Positions 49,777-59,740 are shown, numbered from the stretch's first letter. The stretch is DNA of 64,000 nucleotides from Pontibacter russatus (GCF_009931655.1 NZ_CP047984.1:1922001-1986000); one strand, 5' to 3'. The notes: a model not told the origin generated them from the sequence alone. Numbers and translations are program-made.

Positions 49777-51300
49777 TTATCCTTTTCTGTTTACCGGGAG
49801 CGTGAACCAGTGGAAGCCATCCCGCGCAATCAGGCCTTCGGCTACCTCCGGCCCCCACGAATCAGACGAGTAGTTCGGGAAGTTCAGGCTCTTTTTGGCT
49901 TGCCAGGCGTGCAGGATCGGCATCACCAGTTCCCAGGCTGCTTCTACCTGGTCGGCACGCATAAACAGGGTTTGGTCTCCGACCAACGTATCCAGCAGCA
50001 GGGTTTCGTAGGCTTCGGGCGCCTCGTCGGAGTAGGTTCCCTTGTAGTCGAACACCATGTCCACGGTGTTCAGGGTCATCTCCAGCCCCGGGCGCTTGGC
50101 CTGTAGCTGCAGCCGGATGCTCATCTCCGGCTGTATGCTGATGATGAGCCGATTCTGCTGCCAGGTTTCTGTTGCCTCCGGCGGAAAAATAGAATGGGGC
50201 ACGTCCTTGAACTGAATGGCAATGGTGGAGGCCTTCTGGTGCAAACGTTTGCCGGTCCGGACATAGAACGGGACGCCCTGCCAGCGCCAGTTGTCAATAA
50301 AGAAGTTGATGGCCACGAAGGTCTCTGTGTTGGACTCGGGGTCCACGCCGTCTTCCTCGCGGTAGCCGGGCACCTCCTTTCCCTCCATCCACCCCGGCCC
50401 GTATTGGCCCCGCACGGCATTCATGCGCACATCCTCGGCCGAAAAGCGCCGCATGGCATGGAGCACGTCCACCTTCCGGTTGCGGACCTCGTCGGCCGCG
50501 AAACTTGTCGGCGCCTCCATGGCAATCAGGCAAAGCAGTTGCAGCAGGTGGTTTTGCACCATGTCGCGGAGCGCCCCAGCCTCCTCGTAGTAGCCGCCCC
50601 GGTCACCTACCCCCAGTTGTTCCGTCACCGAAATCTGCACATGATCGATGAAGTTGCGGTTCCAGAGCGGCTCGAACAGCAGGTTGGCAAACCGGAAGGC
50701 CATGATGTTCTGCACGGTTTCCTTTCCGAGGTAGTGGTCGATGCGGTATATCTGTTTTTCCTCAAACAGCTCTCCCAGCAACACATTCAGATCCCTGGCG
50801 GATTCCAGGTCGCGGCCGAAAGGCTTTTCCACCACGATGCGGGCGTTGTCCGCGTTTTCGGCCAATTGGTGCTGCGCGATGTTCTTGGCAATGACCGGGA
50901 AGAAATTGGGCGCCACGGCCAGGTAGAAAATCACCAGCGCCTCCTGCTCCCATTCTGCCTGCAGTTGCCCGATGCGCTGGCCCAACTCCACATAGGTGCT
51001 TTCCTGCAACAGGTCCGCAACCTGGTAATGGATATGCCCACAGAACTGGTCCCACTGCTTCTTCTCAACTTTCCCTCTGCGCGAAAAGGTGTTCACTCCC
51101 TCCAGCAGGCTTTTACTGAACTCCCCGTCGGTGAGTCTGGTGCGGCCGGTACCGATTAAAGCAAAATCAGCGGGAAGCGAGTTCTCCAGAAACAGGTTAT
51201 ATATGGCCGGGGCAAGTTTGCGCTTGTTCAGGTCGCCGGTGCCGCCAAAGATGACAAAAATGGCTGGCTGCGTCTGTCTTGCGGATATGGTGGTATGCAT
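49777..51300 (-). CDS. zwf: Glucose-6-phosphate 1-dehydrogenase
   Basis: The 507-residue enzyme oxidises glucose 6-phosphate to the lactone, forming NADPH. The nucleotide-binding start FVIFGGTGDLNKRKLAPAIY and the catalytic RIDHYLGKETVQNI motif (His and Lys near residue 181) are intact; VVEKPFGRDLESA is present. The start ATG at 51300 has an AT-rich leader, and gnd lies 127 bp upstream on the same strand. Confidence 0.97.
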   Translation of the reverse strand: MHTTISARQTQPAIFVIFGGTGDLNKRKLAPAIYNLFLENSLPADFALIGTGRTRLTDGEFSKSLLEGVNTFSRRGKVEKKQWDQFCGHIHYQVADLLQESTYVELGQRIGQLQAEWEQEALVIFYLAVAPNFFPVIAKNIAQHQLAENADNARIVVEKPFGRDLESARDLNVLLGELFEEKQIYRIDHYLGKETVQNIMAFRFANLLFEPLWNRNFIDHVQISVTEQLGVGDRGGYYEEAGALRDMVQNHLLQLLCLIAMEAPTSFAADEVRNRKVDVLHAMRRFSAEDVRMNAVRGQYGPGWMEGKEVPGYREEDGVDPESNTETFVAINFFIDNWRWQGVPFYVRTGKRLHQKASTIAIQFKDVPHSIFPPEATETWQQNRLIISIQPEMSIRLQLQAKRPGLEMTLNTVDMVFDYKGTYSDEAPEAYETLLLDTLVGDQTLFMRADQVEAAWELVMPILHAWQAKKSLNFPNYSSDSWGPEVAEGLIARDGFHWFTLPVNRKG

Positions 51301-51427
51301 AGGTATACGTGCGAAAGAAGCTAAAAAGATATGTCCGGTGTGCAGGCCCGGCTATATATGGCACCGTACACCGAAAAAAAGGGGAATGCCAAGCTATATA
51401 GGATATGCTGGCACCTTGCCCCTGTTT

Positions 51428-52876
51428 TTAATCCAAGGCATCAGGAAGCCAGGCCGAGTGAACAAAGATGCCTTCCCTGCCAATCACTTCGTAGGTGTGG
51501 GCGCCGAAGAAATCGCGCTGCGCCTGAATGAGGTTGGAAGGCATGGAGCCGTTCCGGAAGTTGTCGAAGTAGCTGAGCGTGGCCGCAAAGGCAGGCGTGG
51601 CGACACCCGACAATGCGGCAGCGGCCACCACTTCGCGCATGCCGGGCGCTGTTTCCTGCACCAGCCCTTTTATATAGGGGTCGAGCAGCAGGTGCGGCAG
51701 CTCCTTGTTCTGCTGGTAGGCAGTGTATATATCCTCCAGAAAGGCTGCCCGGATGATGCAGCCGCCCCGCCATATCTTCGCTATCTGGTCCAGTTGGAGC
51801 TGATAGCCGTAGGCAGCGGACGCCTTGGCCAGCAGATGCATGCCCTGCGCATAGGTGGTGATCATGCTGAAGTAGAAGGCCTGCTCCAGGTACTGCAGCG
51901 TTTTATCCCGTCTTTCGGTTGCAAACCGGTTGGGCTGCTCCACGGTATATAGCGCATCGGCTTTCACCCGCAGCTCCTTGTACTTCGATAAGTCGCGCAT
52001 CGCCACGGCCACGTCAATGGTCGGCACGGGCAGCTCCAGATCCATGGCCACCTGCGAGGTCCATTTGCCGGTTCCCTTGGATCGGGCCACATCATATATA
52101 TCATCTATCAGGAAACTTTCGGTGCCCGGTTCTTTGAAGGCGAAGATGTCACGCGTAATCTCCAGCAGGTAAGACTGCAGGCGGCCTTCGTTCCATTGGG
52201 CGAACAACCGGTGAATGGACGCATTATCCATCTGAAGCCCTTTCCGCAGGATTTCGTAGGTTTCGGCTATCAGCTGCATCAGGCCATACTCAATGCCGTT
52301 GTGTACCATTTTCACGAAGTGCCCCGCGGCCCCAGGCCCTATATAGGTAACGCAGGGTTCGTTGTTTACCCTGGCCGCAACCGCTTCCAGGATAGGCCTC
52401 ACAATTTCATACGCCTCTATGTCGCCGCCCGGCATCATGCTGGGGCCTCTGCGCGCGCCTTCCTCGCCCCCGGAAATGCCCATCCCAAAGAAGTGAAACC
52501 CCTTGGCCTCTAAGGCCGTGTCGCGCCTGGTCGTGTCGGTGAAGTGCGAGTTTCCGCCGTCTATCAGAATGTCGCCCTGGTCGAGCAGCGGCAGGACTTC
52601 CTCAACCACACTGTCCACAATCGGCCCCGCCGGAACCAGCATCATGATCGCCCTCGGCTTTTTCAGGCTGTTTACAAAATCGGGCAGGCTGGCGAAGCCC
52701 TCCACCTGATAGGGTGCTCCCTCCTGCTTCAGCGCGTCTACTTTCAGGGTGTCCTTGTCGTAGCCCGCCACCGCGAAGCCACTGTCTGCGATGTTGAGCA
52801 ATAAGCTGCGGCCCATGGTGCCCAGGCCAATCATTCCGAAAACGTTGCCTGTGTTGCTGTTCTGATCGGGGTTCAT
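51428..52876 (-). CDS. gnd: 6-phosphogluconate dehydrogenase (decarboxylating)
   Basis: The 482-residue enzyme converts 6-phosphogluconate to ribulose 5-phosphate, CO2 and NADPH. Motifs include GMIGLGTMGRSLLLNIADSG (nucleotide binding), MGISGGEEGARRGPSMMPGG and YIGPGAAGHFVKMVHNGIEY (catalytic Lys), plus IWRGGCIIRA. The length indicates the long NADP-type form. tal is 51 bp upstream. Confidence 0.97.
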   Translation of the reverse strand: MNPDQNSNTGNVFGMIGLGTMGRSLLLNIADSGFAVAGYDKDTLKVDALKQEGAPYQVEGFASLPDFVNSLKKPRAIMMLVPAGPIVDSVVEEVLPLLDQGDILIDGGNSHFTDTTRRDTALEAKGFHFFGMGISGGEEGARRGPSMMPGGDIEAYEIVRPILEAVAARVNNEPCVTYIGPGAAGHFVKMVHNGIEYGLMQLIAETYEILRKGLQMDNASIHRLFAQWNEGRLQSYLLEITRDIFAFKEPGTESFLIDDIYDVARSKGTGKWTSQVAMDLELPVPTIDVAVAMRDLSKYKELRVKADALYTVEQPNRFATERRDKTLQYLEQAFYFSMITTYAQGMHLLAKASAAYGYQLQLDQIAKIWRGGCIIRAAFLEDIYTAYQQNKELPHLLLDPYIKGLVQETAPGMREVVAAAALSGVATPAFAATLSYFDNFRNGSMPSNLIQAQRDFFGAHTYEVIGREGIFVHSAWLPDALD

Positions 52877-52927
52877 TGTGTGTTGCTTTGCGTGATGAGT
52901 TATATATTCCTGTGGTTTCTGCAGCTC

Positions 52928-54043
52928 TCAGGACTTGCCCGAAGCCATCACTTTCTCCTTTTGCTGGCCTATCGCCTCAAGCAGCTTGTCGTACGGCTTG
53001 TTAAACTTCTCAATCCCCTCGTCTTCCAGCCGCTGCGTGATGTCGTCCAGGCTGATGCCGGCCTCCTCGAGCTGCGCCAGCGTGCGGGTGGCTTTGTCCA
53101 GGTCGTCTTCCAGGGTGTTTGCCGCGTGCCCGTGGTCCTTGAACGCCGCCAGGGTATCCAGCGGAATGGTGTTCACGGTGTCGGGCCCTATCAGCGCCTC
53201 CACGTATTTGGTGTCTGCAAAATCGGGGTTCTTGCTGCTGGTGCTGGCCCAGAGCAGGCGTTGCGGCCTGGCTCCTTTTGCCTCCAGCTTTTTGAAGCGC
53301 TCGCTGCTGAATATCCTTTTATATAGCTCGTAGGCTTTTTTAGCGGAGGCAATCGCCACCTGGCCATACAGCTGGTTCAGCCCTTTTTCCTTCAGCAGGG
53401 GGTCGACGATCACATCAATGCGGCTCAGGAAGAAACTCGCCACCGAGGCTATATGATCTATCCGCTGGTTCTGCTTCAGGCGGTCTTCCAGGCCGGAGAT
53501 ATAGGCGTCTGCCACTTCTTCGTAGCGATTGAGGCTGAAGAGCAGGGTGATGTTAATGTTGATGCCTTCGCTGATGCAGGTGCGGATGGCGGGCAGGCCC
53601 TCCGCCGTGCCGGGTATTTTGATCATCACGTTCTCGCGGTCCACCGCCTTCCACAGCTCCCGCGCCTGCCGGATGGTTCCTTCCGTGTCGCGGGCCAGGT
53701 GCGGCGACACCTCCAGGCTGATATAGCCGTCGGCTCCTCTCTCTTCTTCCTCATATACCGGCTTAAACAGATCGGCCGCCCGCTTGATGTCGCGCACGGC
53801 CAGGCGGTAAAACACGTCTTCGTTGCTTAGGTTCTCCCGGCTCAGTTCTTTTATGTCGGCATCATAGTCGGAGCTGCTGCTGATGGCCTTCTCGAAGATG
53901 GCCGGATTGGAGGTAACGCCCCGCACGCCATCCTCGTCCATCAGCCGCTGCAGCTCACCGGTATCCATTATCCGGCGGTCAATAAAGTCCAGCCAGATGC
54001 TTTGGCCGAAGTCATGGATGCGTTTTACATGATTTTTTTCCAT
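52928..54043 (-). CDS. tal: Transaldolase (long form)
   Basis: The 371-residue enzyme has a TIM-barrel pattern. It begins VKRIHDFGQSIWLDFIDRRI, contains GVTSNPAIFEKAI, and carries the Schiff-base lysine in NVMIKIPGTAEGLPAI (about residue 138). SLNRYEEVADAYISGLE and ASVASFFLSRIDVIVD complete the match. It is the roughly 370-residue transaldolase type also found in Actinobacteria and Cyanobacteria. It starts 3 bp after rpiB. Confidence 0.95.
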   Translation of the reverse strand: MEKNHVKRIHDFGQSIWLDFIDRRIMDTGELQRLMDEDGVRGVTSNPAIFEKAISSSSDYDADIKELSRENLSNEDVFYRLAVRDIKRAADLFKPVYEEEERGADGYISLEVSPHLARDTEGTIRQARELWKAVDRENVMIKIPGTAEGLPAIRTCISEGININITLLFSLNRYEEVADAYISGLEDRLKQNQRIDHIASVASFFLSRIDVIVDPLLKEKGLNQLYGQVAIASAKKAYELYKRIFSSERFKKLEAKGARPQRLLWASTSSKNPDFADTKYVEALIGPDTVNTIPLDTLAAFKDHGHAANTLEDDLDKATRTLAQLEEAGISLDDITQRLEDEGIEKFNKPYDKLLEAIGQQKEKVMASGKS

Positions 54044-54046
54044 GGT

Positions 54047-54502
54047 CTACCTTAGTTCTTTATTTTCGAGCTGTTGTACTTTCTGCAACCTTCTCAGGTG
54101 CCGTTCGGCGCCCGTAAACTTTGCCTCCAAAAAAGCGACGATCAATTCCTGGGCGGCATTGACGCCCGTGACGCGCCCGCCGAGGCAAAGGAGGTTCATT
54201 TCATCGTCTTCCACGCCCTGGTGCGCCGAAAAGTGCTCGTGGATCAGGGCTGCCCGCACCCCCGGCACTTTGTTCGCCGCTATGGCGGCCCCCACGCCGC
54301 TTCCGCAGATGGCGATTCCCCGCTCCACGTGCCCGGCAGCCACCGCCCTGGCCAACGGCACCACAAAGTCAGGATAATCATCTGCATTATCCAGTCTGGT
54401 GGCGCCAAAATCTGTCAGTTTATACCCTACCCCGGTTAAAAAGGGGCGGATGACCTCTTTCAGGTCATATCCGCCATGGTCTGCCGCTATCCCTATTTTC
54501 AT
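54047..54502 (-). CDS. rpiB: Ribose 5-phosphate isomerase B
   Basis: The 151-residue isomerase interconverts ribose 5-phosphate and ribulose 5-phosphate. It begins MKIGIAADHGGYDLKEVI and contains the active-site cysteine in ICGSGVGAAIAANKVPGVRAA (split here at residues 69-85) and LCLGGRVTG. The C-terminus is mildly extended. It is 68 bp downstream of tkt. Confidence 0.96.
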   Translation of the reverse strand: MKIGIAADHGGYDLKEVIRPFLTGVGYKLTDFGATRLDNADDYPDFVVPLARAVAAGHVERGIAICGSGVGAAIAANKVPGVRAALIHEHFSAHQGVEDDEMNLLCLGGRVTGVNAAQELIVAFLEAKFTGAERHLRRLQKVQQLENKELR

Positions 54503-54570
54503 TTTTCAATGGCTTGATTCGTTGTGTTAATATATAGCCCAAATATGGCCGGTGGCTTCTTGCTGCATCG

Positions 54571-56577
54571 TCAGGACAGCAGCGCTTTGGCCTGTTTCAC
54601 CACGTTCTCTACCGTAAACCCGAATTCCTCGAACAGATCCTCCGCCGGCGCCGATTCGCCGAAGGTGGTCATGCCGATGATGCGGCCCTCGTCGGTGACG
54701 TATTTGTGCCAGCCCAGCACGGAGCCCGCCTCCACCGCCAGCCTTTTCCGCAGGCCTTTTGGGAATATCTTTTCCTTGTACGCCGCGTCCTGCCTCTCGA
54801 AAAGCTCCCAGGAGGGCATGCTGATCACGCGCGCGGCAATGCCTTCCTGCCGCAGCTTTTCCTGCGCCTGCAGCACCAACGTTACCTCAGAGCCGGTGGC
54901 TATCAGCAGCACCTGCGGCTCGGCGGCATCAGAAAGGATATAGGCGCCCCGCTCCAGTTCCGTTGCCTTGGCATACTTTTCCTGGTCCAGCACGGGCAGC
55001 CCCTGCCGGGTGAGCACTAGGGCAACAGGCCCATCGGCGTGCTCCAGCGCCACACGCCAGGCTTGTACGGTTTCATTGGCGTCGGCCGGGCGCAGCACAA
55101 TCAGGTTCGGGATAGACCGCAGGGAAATAAGTTGCTCCACGGGCTGGTGCGTGGTGCCGTCTTCCCCCAGCCCGATGCTGTCGTGGGTGTATATAAATAT
55201 CGGTTTTATTTTCATGATGGCCGCCAGCCGGATCGGGGGCCGCATATACTCCGAAAAAATAAGGAAGGTGGCCCCGAACGGAATCAACCCTTTGGTGACG
55301 GCCATGCCGTTCAGCACGGCGCCCATGGCATGCTCCCGGATGCCAAAGTGGAAGTTGCGCCCGCCCGGGTTCTCCGCCGAAAAGGAGTCGACGCCTTTCA
55401 GGTCGGTGCCGGTGGACGGGGAAAGGTCTGCGGAACCACCCAGCAGGTTGGGCAGTTTCCCGGCAATGGCATTCAGCATTTTGGCAGAGGCTTTGCGCGT
55501 GGCGATGTCGCCTTCTTCGGGTCTGAAAACCGGCAGATCGGCTTTCCAGCCTTCCGGCAGCTTTCCGCTCCGCAGCAGCTCATACTCTGCCGCCATATCC
55601 GGGTATTTTGCTTTGTAGGCCTGGTACAGCTCGTTCCACTTTTGCTCTTTGGCTTTCCCCGCCGCCCCTTTCTCCCGGTAATAGCGCAGCACTTCATCCG
55701 GCACCTCAAACGACTTGTTGGGGTCGAACCCGAGGTTTTCCTTCACCAGCTTTACTTCCTCCGCCCCCAGCGGCGACCCGTGCGCCTCAGCCGAGTCTGA
55801 CTTGTTCGGACTCCCGAAGCCGATGTGCGTGCGCACTTTTATCAGCGACGGGCGCTGTGTTTCTTCCCGGGCTGTGCGGATGGCTTGTGCCAGCGCCTCC
55901 AGATCGTTGCCATCCTCCACCACCTGCACGTGCCACTTGTAGGCCTCAAAGCGTTTGGCCACATCCTCGTCAAAGGCCAGGTCCGTGCTTCCTTCGATGG
56001 ATATATGGTTGTCGTCGTACAGGTAGATGAGGTTGCCCAGCTGCAGGTGCCCCGCCATGGAGGCCGCCTCGGCCGTCACACCCTCCATCATATCCCCGTC
56101 GCTGCAGATGGCATATACCTTATAGTCAAAGAGGGGGAAATCCGGTTTGTTGTAGCGGGCAGCCAGGTGCCGCTGGGCGATGGCGAACCCGACGCCGTTG
56201 GCGAAGCCCTGCCCCAGCGGGCCGGTGGTTATCTCGATGCCTTCCGTGAGGCCGTACTCCGGGTGCCCGGGCGTTTTGCTGTGCAGCTGCCGGAAGTTCT
56301 TGAGGTCGTCCAGCGAAAGGTTGTAGCCGGTGAGGTACAGGTAGCAGTACTGCAGCAGGCACCCGTGGCCGGCAGACAGGATGAACCTGTCGCGGTTGGC
56401 CCAGTCAGGGTTTGCCGGGTTGTAGTGCATGGCATCCGTCCAGAGCACATGGGCCATGGGCGCTGCCCCCATCGGCATGCCGGGGTGGCCGGAGTTGGCC
56501 TTCTGTACCGCATCTGCCGCTAATACCCGTACTGTGTTGATGGCTTCTCGTTCCAGCGATTGATTTTCTACACCCAT
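54571..56577 (-). CDS. tkt: Transketolase
   Basis: The 668-residue thiamine-diphosphate enzyme exchanges two-carbon units in the non-oxidative pentose phosphate pathway. It carries SGHPGMPMGAAPMAHVLW, the ThDP-binding GDGDMMEGVTAEAASMAGHL-like block (seen as CSDGDMMEGVTAEAASMAGH) and GSADLSPSTGTDLKGV. The C-terminal third has THDSIGLGEDGTTHQPVEQL and the transketolase-C domain. It is the first gene of the pathway cluster after the glucokinase gene. Confidence 0.97.
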   Translation of the reverse strand: MGVENQSLEREAINTVRVLAADAVQKANSGHPGMPMGAAPMAHVLWTDAMHYNPANPDWANRDRFILSAGHGCLLQYCYLYLTGYNLSLDDLKNFRQLHSKTPGHPEYGLTEGIEITTGPLGQGFANGVGFAIAQRHLAARYNKPDFPLFDYKVYAICSDGDMMEGVTAEAASMAGHLQLGNLIYLYDDNHISIEGSTDLAFDEDVAKRFEAYKWHVQVVEDGNDLEALAQAIRTAREETQRPSLIKVRTHIGFGSPNKSDSAEAHGSPLGAEEVKLVKENLGFDPNKSFEVPDEVLRYYREKGAAGKAKEQKWNELYQAYKAKYPDMAAEYELLRSGKLPEGWKADLPVFRPEEGDIATRKASAKMLNAIAGKLPNLLGGSADLSPSTGTDLKGVDSFSAENPGGRNFHFGIREHAMGAVLNGMAVTKGLIPFGATFLIFSEYMRPPIRLAAIMKIKPIFIYTHDSIGLGEDGTTHQPVEQLISLRSIPNLIVLRPADANETVQAWRVALEHADGPVALVLTRQGLPVLDQEKYAKATELERGAYILSDAAEPQVLLIATGSEVTLVLQAQEKLRQEGIAARVISMPSWELFERQDAAYKEKIFPKGLRKRLAVEAGSVLGWHKYVTDEGRIIGMTTFGESAPAEDLFEEFGFTVENVVKQAKALLS

Positions 56578-56620
56578 GATTCTGTGTGGCTTATATACCG
56601 GCGCAAGCCAAGTCCCGCGC

Positions 56621-56681
56621 CCCTCAGTATTCGTACGCGGTGGTGTTCAGAATGATTTGTGCCTGCGTCAAATACTGAGGG
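56621..56681 (-). repeat. Inverted repeat between ppgK-like gene and tkt
   Basis: CCCTCAGTATT (56621-56631) and AATACTGAGGG (56671-56681) are complementary, extended by GCGC on either side, with a 39-nt spacer. It lies in the 149-bp gap between two genes on the same strand and may be a terminator or processing hairpin. No promoter was recognised. Confidence 0.5.
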
Positions 56682-56726
56682 CGCGCCTGAATTATAGGCA
56701 CTTGCCCCACATGCGTGGCGCTGCCT

Positions 56727-57458
56727 TCACTTCTCCGTCCCCACAAACTCGTCCTGCCACAGCATGGCGCCACCCTTTATACCGTCCCGGTTAGAGATGA
56801 TGCTGACATTCTCGTTCAGGGGGAAGCTGAGTTTGCTGGCATTGCCCCCGCTTATATATAAATAGTCGTAGTTGAAGACAGTGATCAGGATCTGCAGCAC
56901 TTTCTGCATCCGGGTGTTCCACTTCTCCACCCCGACCTTTTCCAGCGCCGCGTCGCCTATATACTGGTCGTAGTCTTTGTGCTTGGTGACGGGGTGGTGG
57001 GCCAACTCGAGGTGGGGCAGCAGGAAGCCGTTGTGCAGCAGCGCCGTGCCGAAGCCGGTGCCCAGGGTGATGACAATCTCGAAGCCCCTGCCCTGCACCA
57101 CGCCCAGGCCCTGCAGGTCAGCGTCGTTCACCACCCGCACCGGCCTTTGCAGCAGGTTCGTCAGCTCCTGGCGCAGGTCTGTTCCCCTCCACTCCCCGGT
57201 GCCCAGGTTGGGCGCGGTCATCACAACGCCCTCTTTCACATAGCCCGGAAACCCGACCGACACCCGATCGTAAGGCGGGAATTCCCTGACAAGTGTGGCA
57301 ATAGCCTTCAGTACATTTTCTGGTGAGGACGGCGAAGGGGTCTCTATTTTGGTGTAGCTTGTCTGAAGCTCCCCTGCCTGGTTCAGAACGGTGGCTTTGA
57401 TGCTTGAGCCTCCGATGTCGATGGTTAAGATGTGTAGTTCGTCCGTGATTTCTTTCAT
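56727..57458 (-). CDS. ppgK: ROK-family glucokinase, polyphosphate glucokinase-like
   Basis: The 243-residue product starts at 57458 (MKEITDELHILTIDIGGSSI); the upstream frame to 57515 lacks a sensible N-terminus. ROK features: the phosphate loop DIGGSSIKATVL, the catalytic Asp in VVNDADLQGLG, and GTGFGTALLHNGFLLP. The segment YDQYIGDAALEKVGVEKWNT then RMQKVLQIL is like polyphosphate:glucose phosphotransferases of Bacteroidota. It phosphorylates glucose to glucose 6-phosphate, feeding zwf. It precedes tkt and is divergent from GH15. Confidence 0.82.
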   Translation of the reverse strand: MKEITDELHILTIDIGGSSIKATVLNQAGELQTSYTKIETPSPSSPENVLKAIATLVREFPPYDRVSVGFPGYVKEGVVMTAPNLGTGEWRGTDLRQELTNLLQRPVRVVNDADLQGLGVVQGRGFEIVITLGTGFGTALLHNGFLLPHLELAHHPVTKHKDYDQYIGDAALEKVGVEKWNTRMQKVLQILITVFNYDYLYISGGNASKLSFPLNENVSIISNRDGIKGGAMLWQDEFVGTEK

Positions 57459-57860
57459 AAAACCGTGTACGGGAAGCAGAGGGCAGATGGATATACAGTT
57501 GTGGCGGCGCGACACTTTCTGCGCAGCAACGCCCCCGCTCAGGCAGAGGCTGCCGATCTTATATATAGCCGCCTCAGAAAAAAACGCAAAATGTTATGGG
57601 GCCCCGCTAGCCGGAAAACAGCCGGTGTGTGAGGGGAAGCACGGAGAAGGCGTGCCAACGATTGGCTGAAGGGGGCTTATGCGGCGGAACACTTCCAGTG
57701 GTTTAGCAGTACCCCTATATAGCCTCCGCAAAAAGCTGCGGGCACGACACGCGCCGACCTTCCAACTATATAGATATAGGGCTGTCCCTGATTTTTACTT
57801 CAAATCCGGAAAGCTATATATAAATCGGGGAGGAGCGGCCGGACCTATATACATGCGAAT
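57459..57860. other. Divergent regulatory region between glucokinase and GH15 genes
   Basis: I see no gene in this 402-bp gap. It has several TATATA words (57560, 57715, 57770, 57815, 57848) and AT-rich tracts; no clean TAnnTTTG was found for the GH15 gene. It presumably holds the promoters of both. Confidence 0.45.
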
Positions 57861-59684
57861 ATGAAAGAATACCAACCAATTGAAGATTACGGTGTGATAG
57901 GCGACCTGAACTCGGTGGCCCTGGTGAGCATACGCGGCTCCATTGACTTCATGTGCTTCCCGGACTTTGATTCCCCCTCCATATTTGCCGCGCTGCTGGA
58001 CAATGAAAAGGGGGGATATTTTAACATACATCCTTTGCTGGAGGACATCAACCACAAACAACTTTACCTGCCGGAAACCAACGTGCTGCTCACCCGCTTC
58101 CTCTCCGAGGAAGGCGTGGCCGAAATCACGGACTTTATGCCGGAGGAGGAACAGTACGGCGGGAAAGAAATCATCCGGCGGGTGGCCTGCATCAAGGGGA
58201 AGATGCGCTTCAAAATGGAGTGCTGCCCCCGCTTCAATTACGCCCGCTCCCCCCACACCGTCACGCAAATCAGCGAGAACGAGCTTATCTTCAGCGGGCA
58301 GGGCGAGGCGCAGCTGGTGATCCGCCTCCGGAGCAGCGTGCCCCTGCAGCACCGGCAGGGCGATGCCTACGCCGAGTTTACCTTAGAGACAGGCGGTATG
58401 GCCGATTTCCTGCTGGAGCAGGTAGGCGATGCCGCCCCCGCCCCCGAAGACCTGCGGGGCTTTGTAGAGCAAAGCCTTTTTGACACCATCCACTTCTGGA
58501 AAAACTGGGCCAACAAATGCAACTACCGGGGCCGTTGGATGGAGACGGTACACCGCTCGGCGTTGGTGCTCAAACTGATGACCTCCTACCGATATGGCTC
58601 CATCGTGGCAGCACCCACTTTCGGACTGCCTGAGGACATGGGCGGAATGCGCAACTGGGACTACCGCTACACCTGGATCCGGGATGCCTCCTTCACCGTG
58701 TATGCGTTCATCAACCTGGGGTACAGAAAAGAAGCCTCCGCCTTTATGAGATGGGTGGAGAAGCAGTGTGACGACATTGGCGAAGCGGGCCGCCTGCGCC
58801 TGATGTACACCGTAGACGGCCGCAAGGATCTGAAGGAGATAGAGCTCAACCATCTGGAGGGCTACAAAGGCTCGCGTCCCGTGCGCATTGGCAACGGCGC
58901 CTACGACCAGATACAGCTGGACATATATGGCGAGCTGCTGGACTCCGTGTATCTCTACGACAAGCACGTGGAGCCCATCTCCTACAGCTTTTGGCTGAAC
59001 CTCTCGCGCCAGGTGGAGTGGGTGTGCGACAACTGGCACCTGGAGGACGAGGGGATATGGGAGGTGCGCGGCGGGAAAAGGCAGTTCCTTTACTCCAGGC
59101 TGATGTGCTGGGTGGCCATCGACAGGGGCATGCGCATTGCCCACAACCACTCGTACCCCCTTCCACCCCACTGGCGGGAAGCACGCGACCAAATCTTCCA
59201 TACCATTCACAACGACTTCTGGGACGAGGAACTGCAGGCCTTCGTGCAGTACAAAGGCGCCAAAACCGTGGACGCCGCCACCCTGCTCATGCCGATCATC
59301 CGCTTCATCAGCCCCACCGACCCGCAGTGGCTCTCCACCCTCCGCCGCATCGAGGAAGAGCTGGTGTCTGACTCGATGGTGTACCGCTACCGGCCGAATG
59401 AGGAGGTGGAAGGGCTGACAGGGGGCGAAGGCACTTTCTCGATGTGTACCTTCTGGTACGTGGAGTGCCTGGCGCGGGCCGGGCAACTCGACAAGGCCAC
59501 GCTCTTTTTCGAAAAGATGCTGGGCTTTGCCAATCACGTGGGGCTATATGCCGAGCAACTGGGAGTAAAGGGCGAGCACCTGGGCAATTTCCCGCAGGCT
59601 TTCACGCACCTGGGCCTCATCAGCGCCGCGCTCAGCCTGAACAAGGAACTGAACAAATGGGGCGATAAAGATAATATTCTGTGA
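57861..59684 (+). CDS. Glycoside hydrolase family 15 (glucoamylase/trehalase-like)
   Basis: This 607-residue protein has an N-terminal beta-sandwich region (MKEYQPIEDYGVIGDLNSVA) and a C-terminal (alpha/alpha)6 barrel. The barrel motifs are GMRNWDYRYTWIRDASFT (about residues 258-275) and GGEGTFSMCTFWYVE, whose Glu is the expected catalytic base, with VRIGNGAYDQIQLDIYGELL in between. No signal peptide is present, so it acts in the cytoplasm on oligosaccharides or trehalose. GH15 includes glucoamylases and trehalases; which one is not determinable here. It is divergent from the glucokinase/pentose phosphate operon, so glucose released could enter it directly. Confidence 0.9.
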   Translation: MKEYQPIEDYGVIGDLNSVALVSIRGSIDFMCFPDFDSPSIFAALLDNEKGGYFNIHPLLEDINHKQLYLPETNVLLTRFLSEEGVAEITDFMPEEEQYGGKEIIRRVACIKGKMRFKMECCPRFNYARSPHTVTQISENELIFSGQGEAQLVIRLRSSVPLQHRQGDAYAEFTLETGGMADFLLEQVGDAAPAPEDLRGFVEQSLFDTIHFWKNWANKCNYRGRWMETVHRSALVLKLMTSYRYGSIVAAPTFGLPEDMGGMRNWDYRYTWIRDASFTVYAFINLGYRKEASAFMRWVEKQCDDIGEAGRLRLMYTVDGRKDLKEIELNHLEGYKGSRPVRIGNGAYDQIQLDIYGELLDSVYLYDKHVEPISYSFWLNLSRQVEWVCDNWHLEDEGIWEVRGGKRQFLYSRLMCWVAIDRGMRIAHNHSYPLPPHWREARDQIFHTIHNDFWDEELQAFVQYKGAKTVDAATLLMPIIRFISPTDPQWLSTLRRIEEELVSDSMVYRYRPNEEVEGLTGGEGTFSMCTFWYVECLARAGQLDKATLFFEKMLGFANHVGLYAEQLGVKGEHLGNFPQAFTHLGLISAALSLNKELNKWGDKDNIL

Positions 59685-59740
59685 ATGCCATCGCATCCCA
59701 TATATGGCAAAGGCCTATATGCCAACGGCAGGTAAATGAA

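Noticed and set aside
58383-59537. 384-codon minus-strand frame opposite GH15
   Set aside because: Shadow of a GH15 gene whose catalytic motifs are certain on the plus strand.
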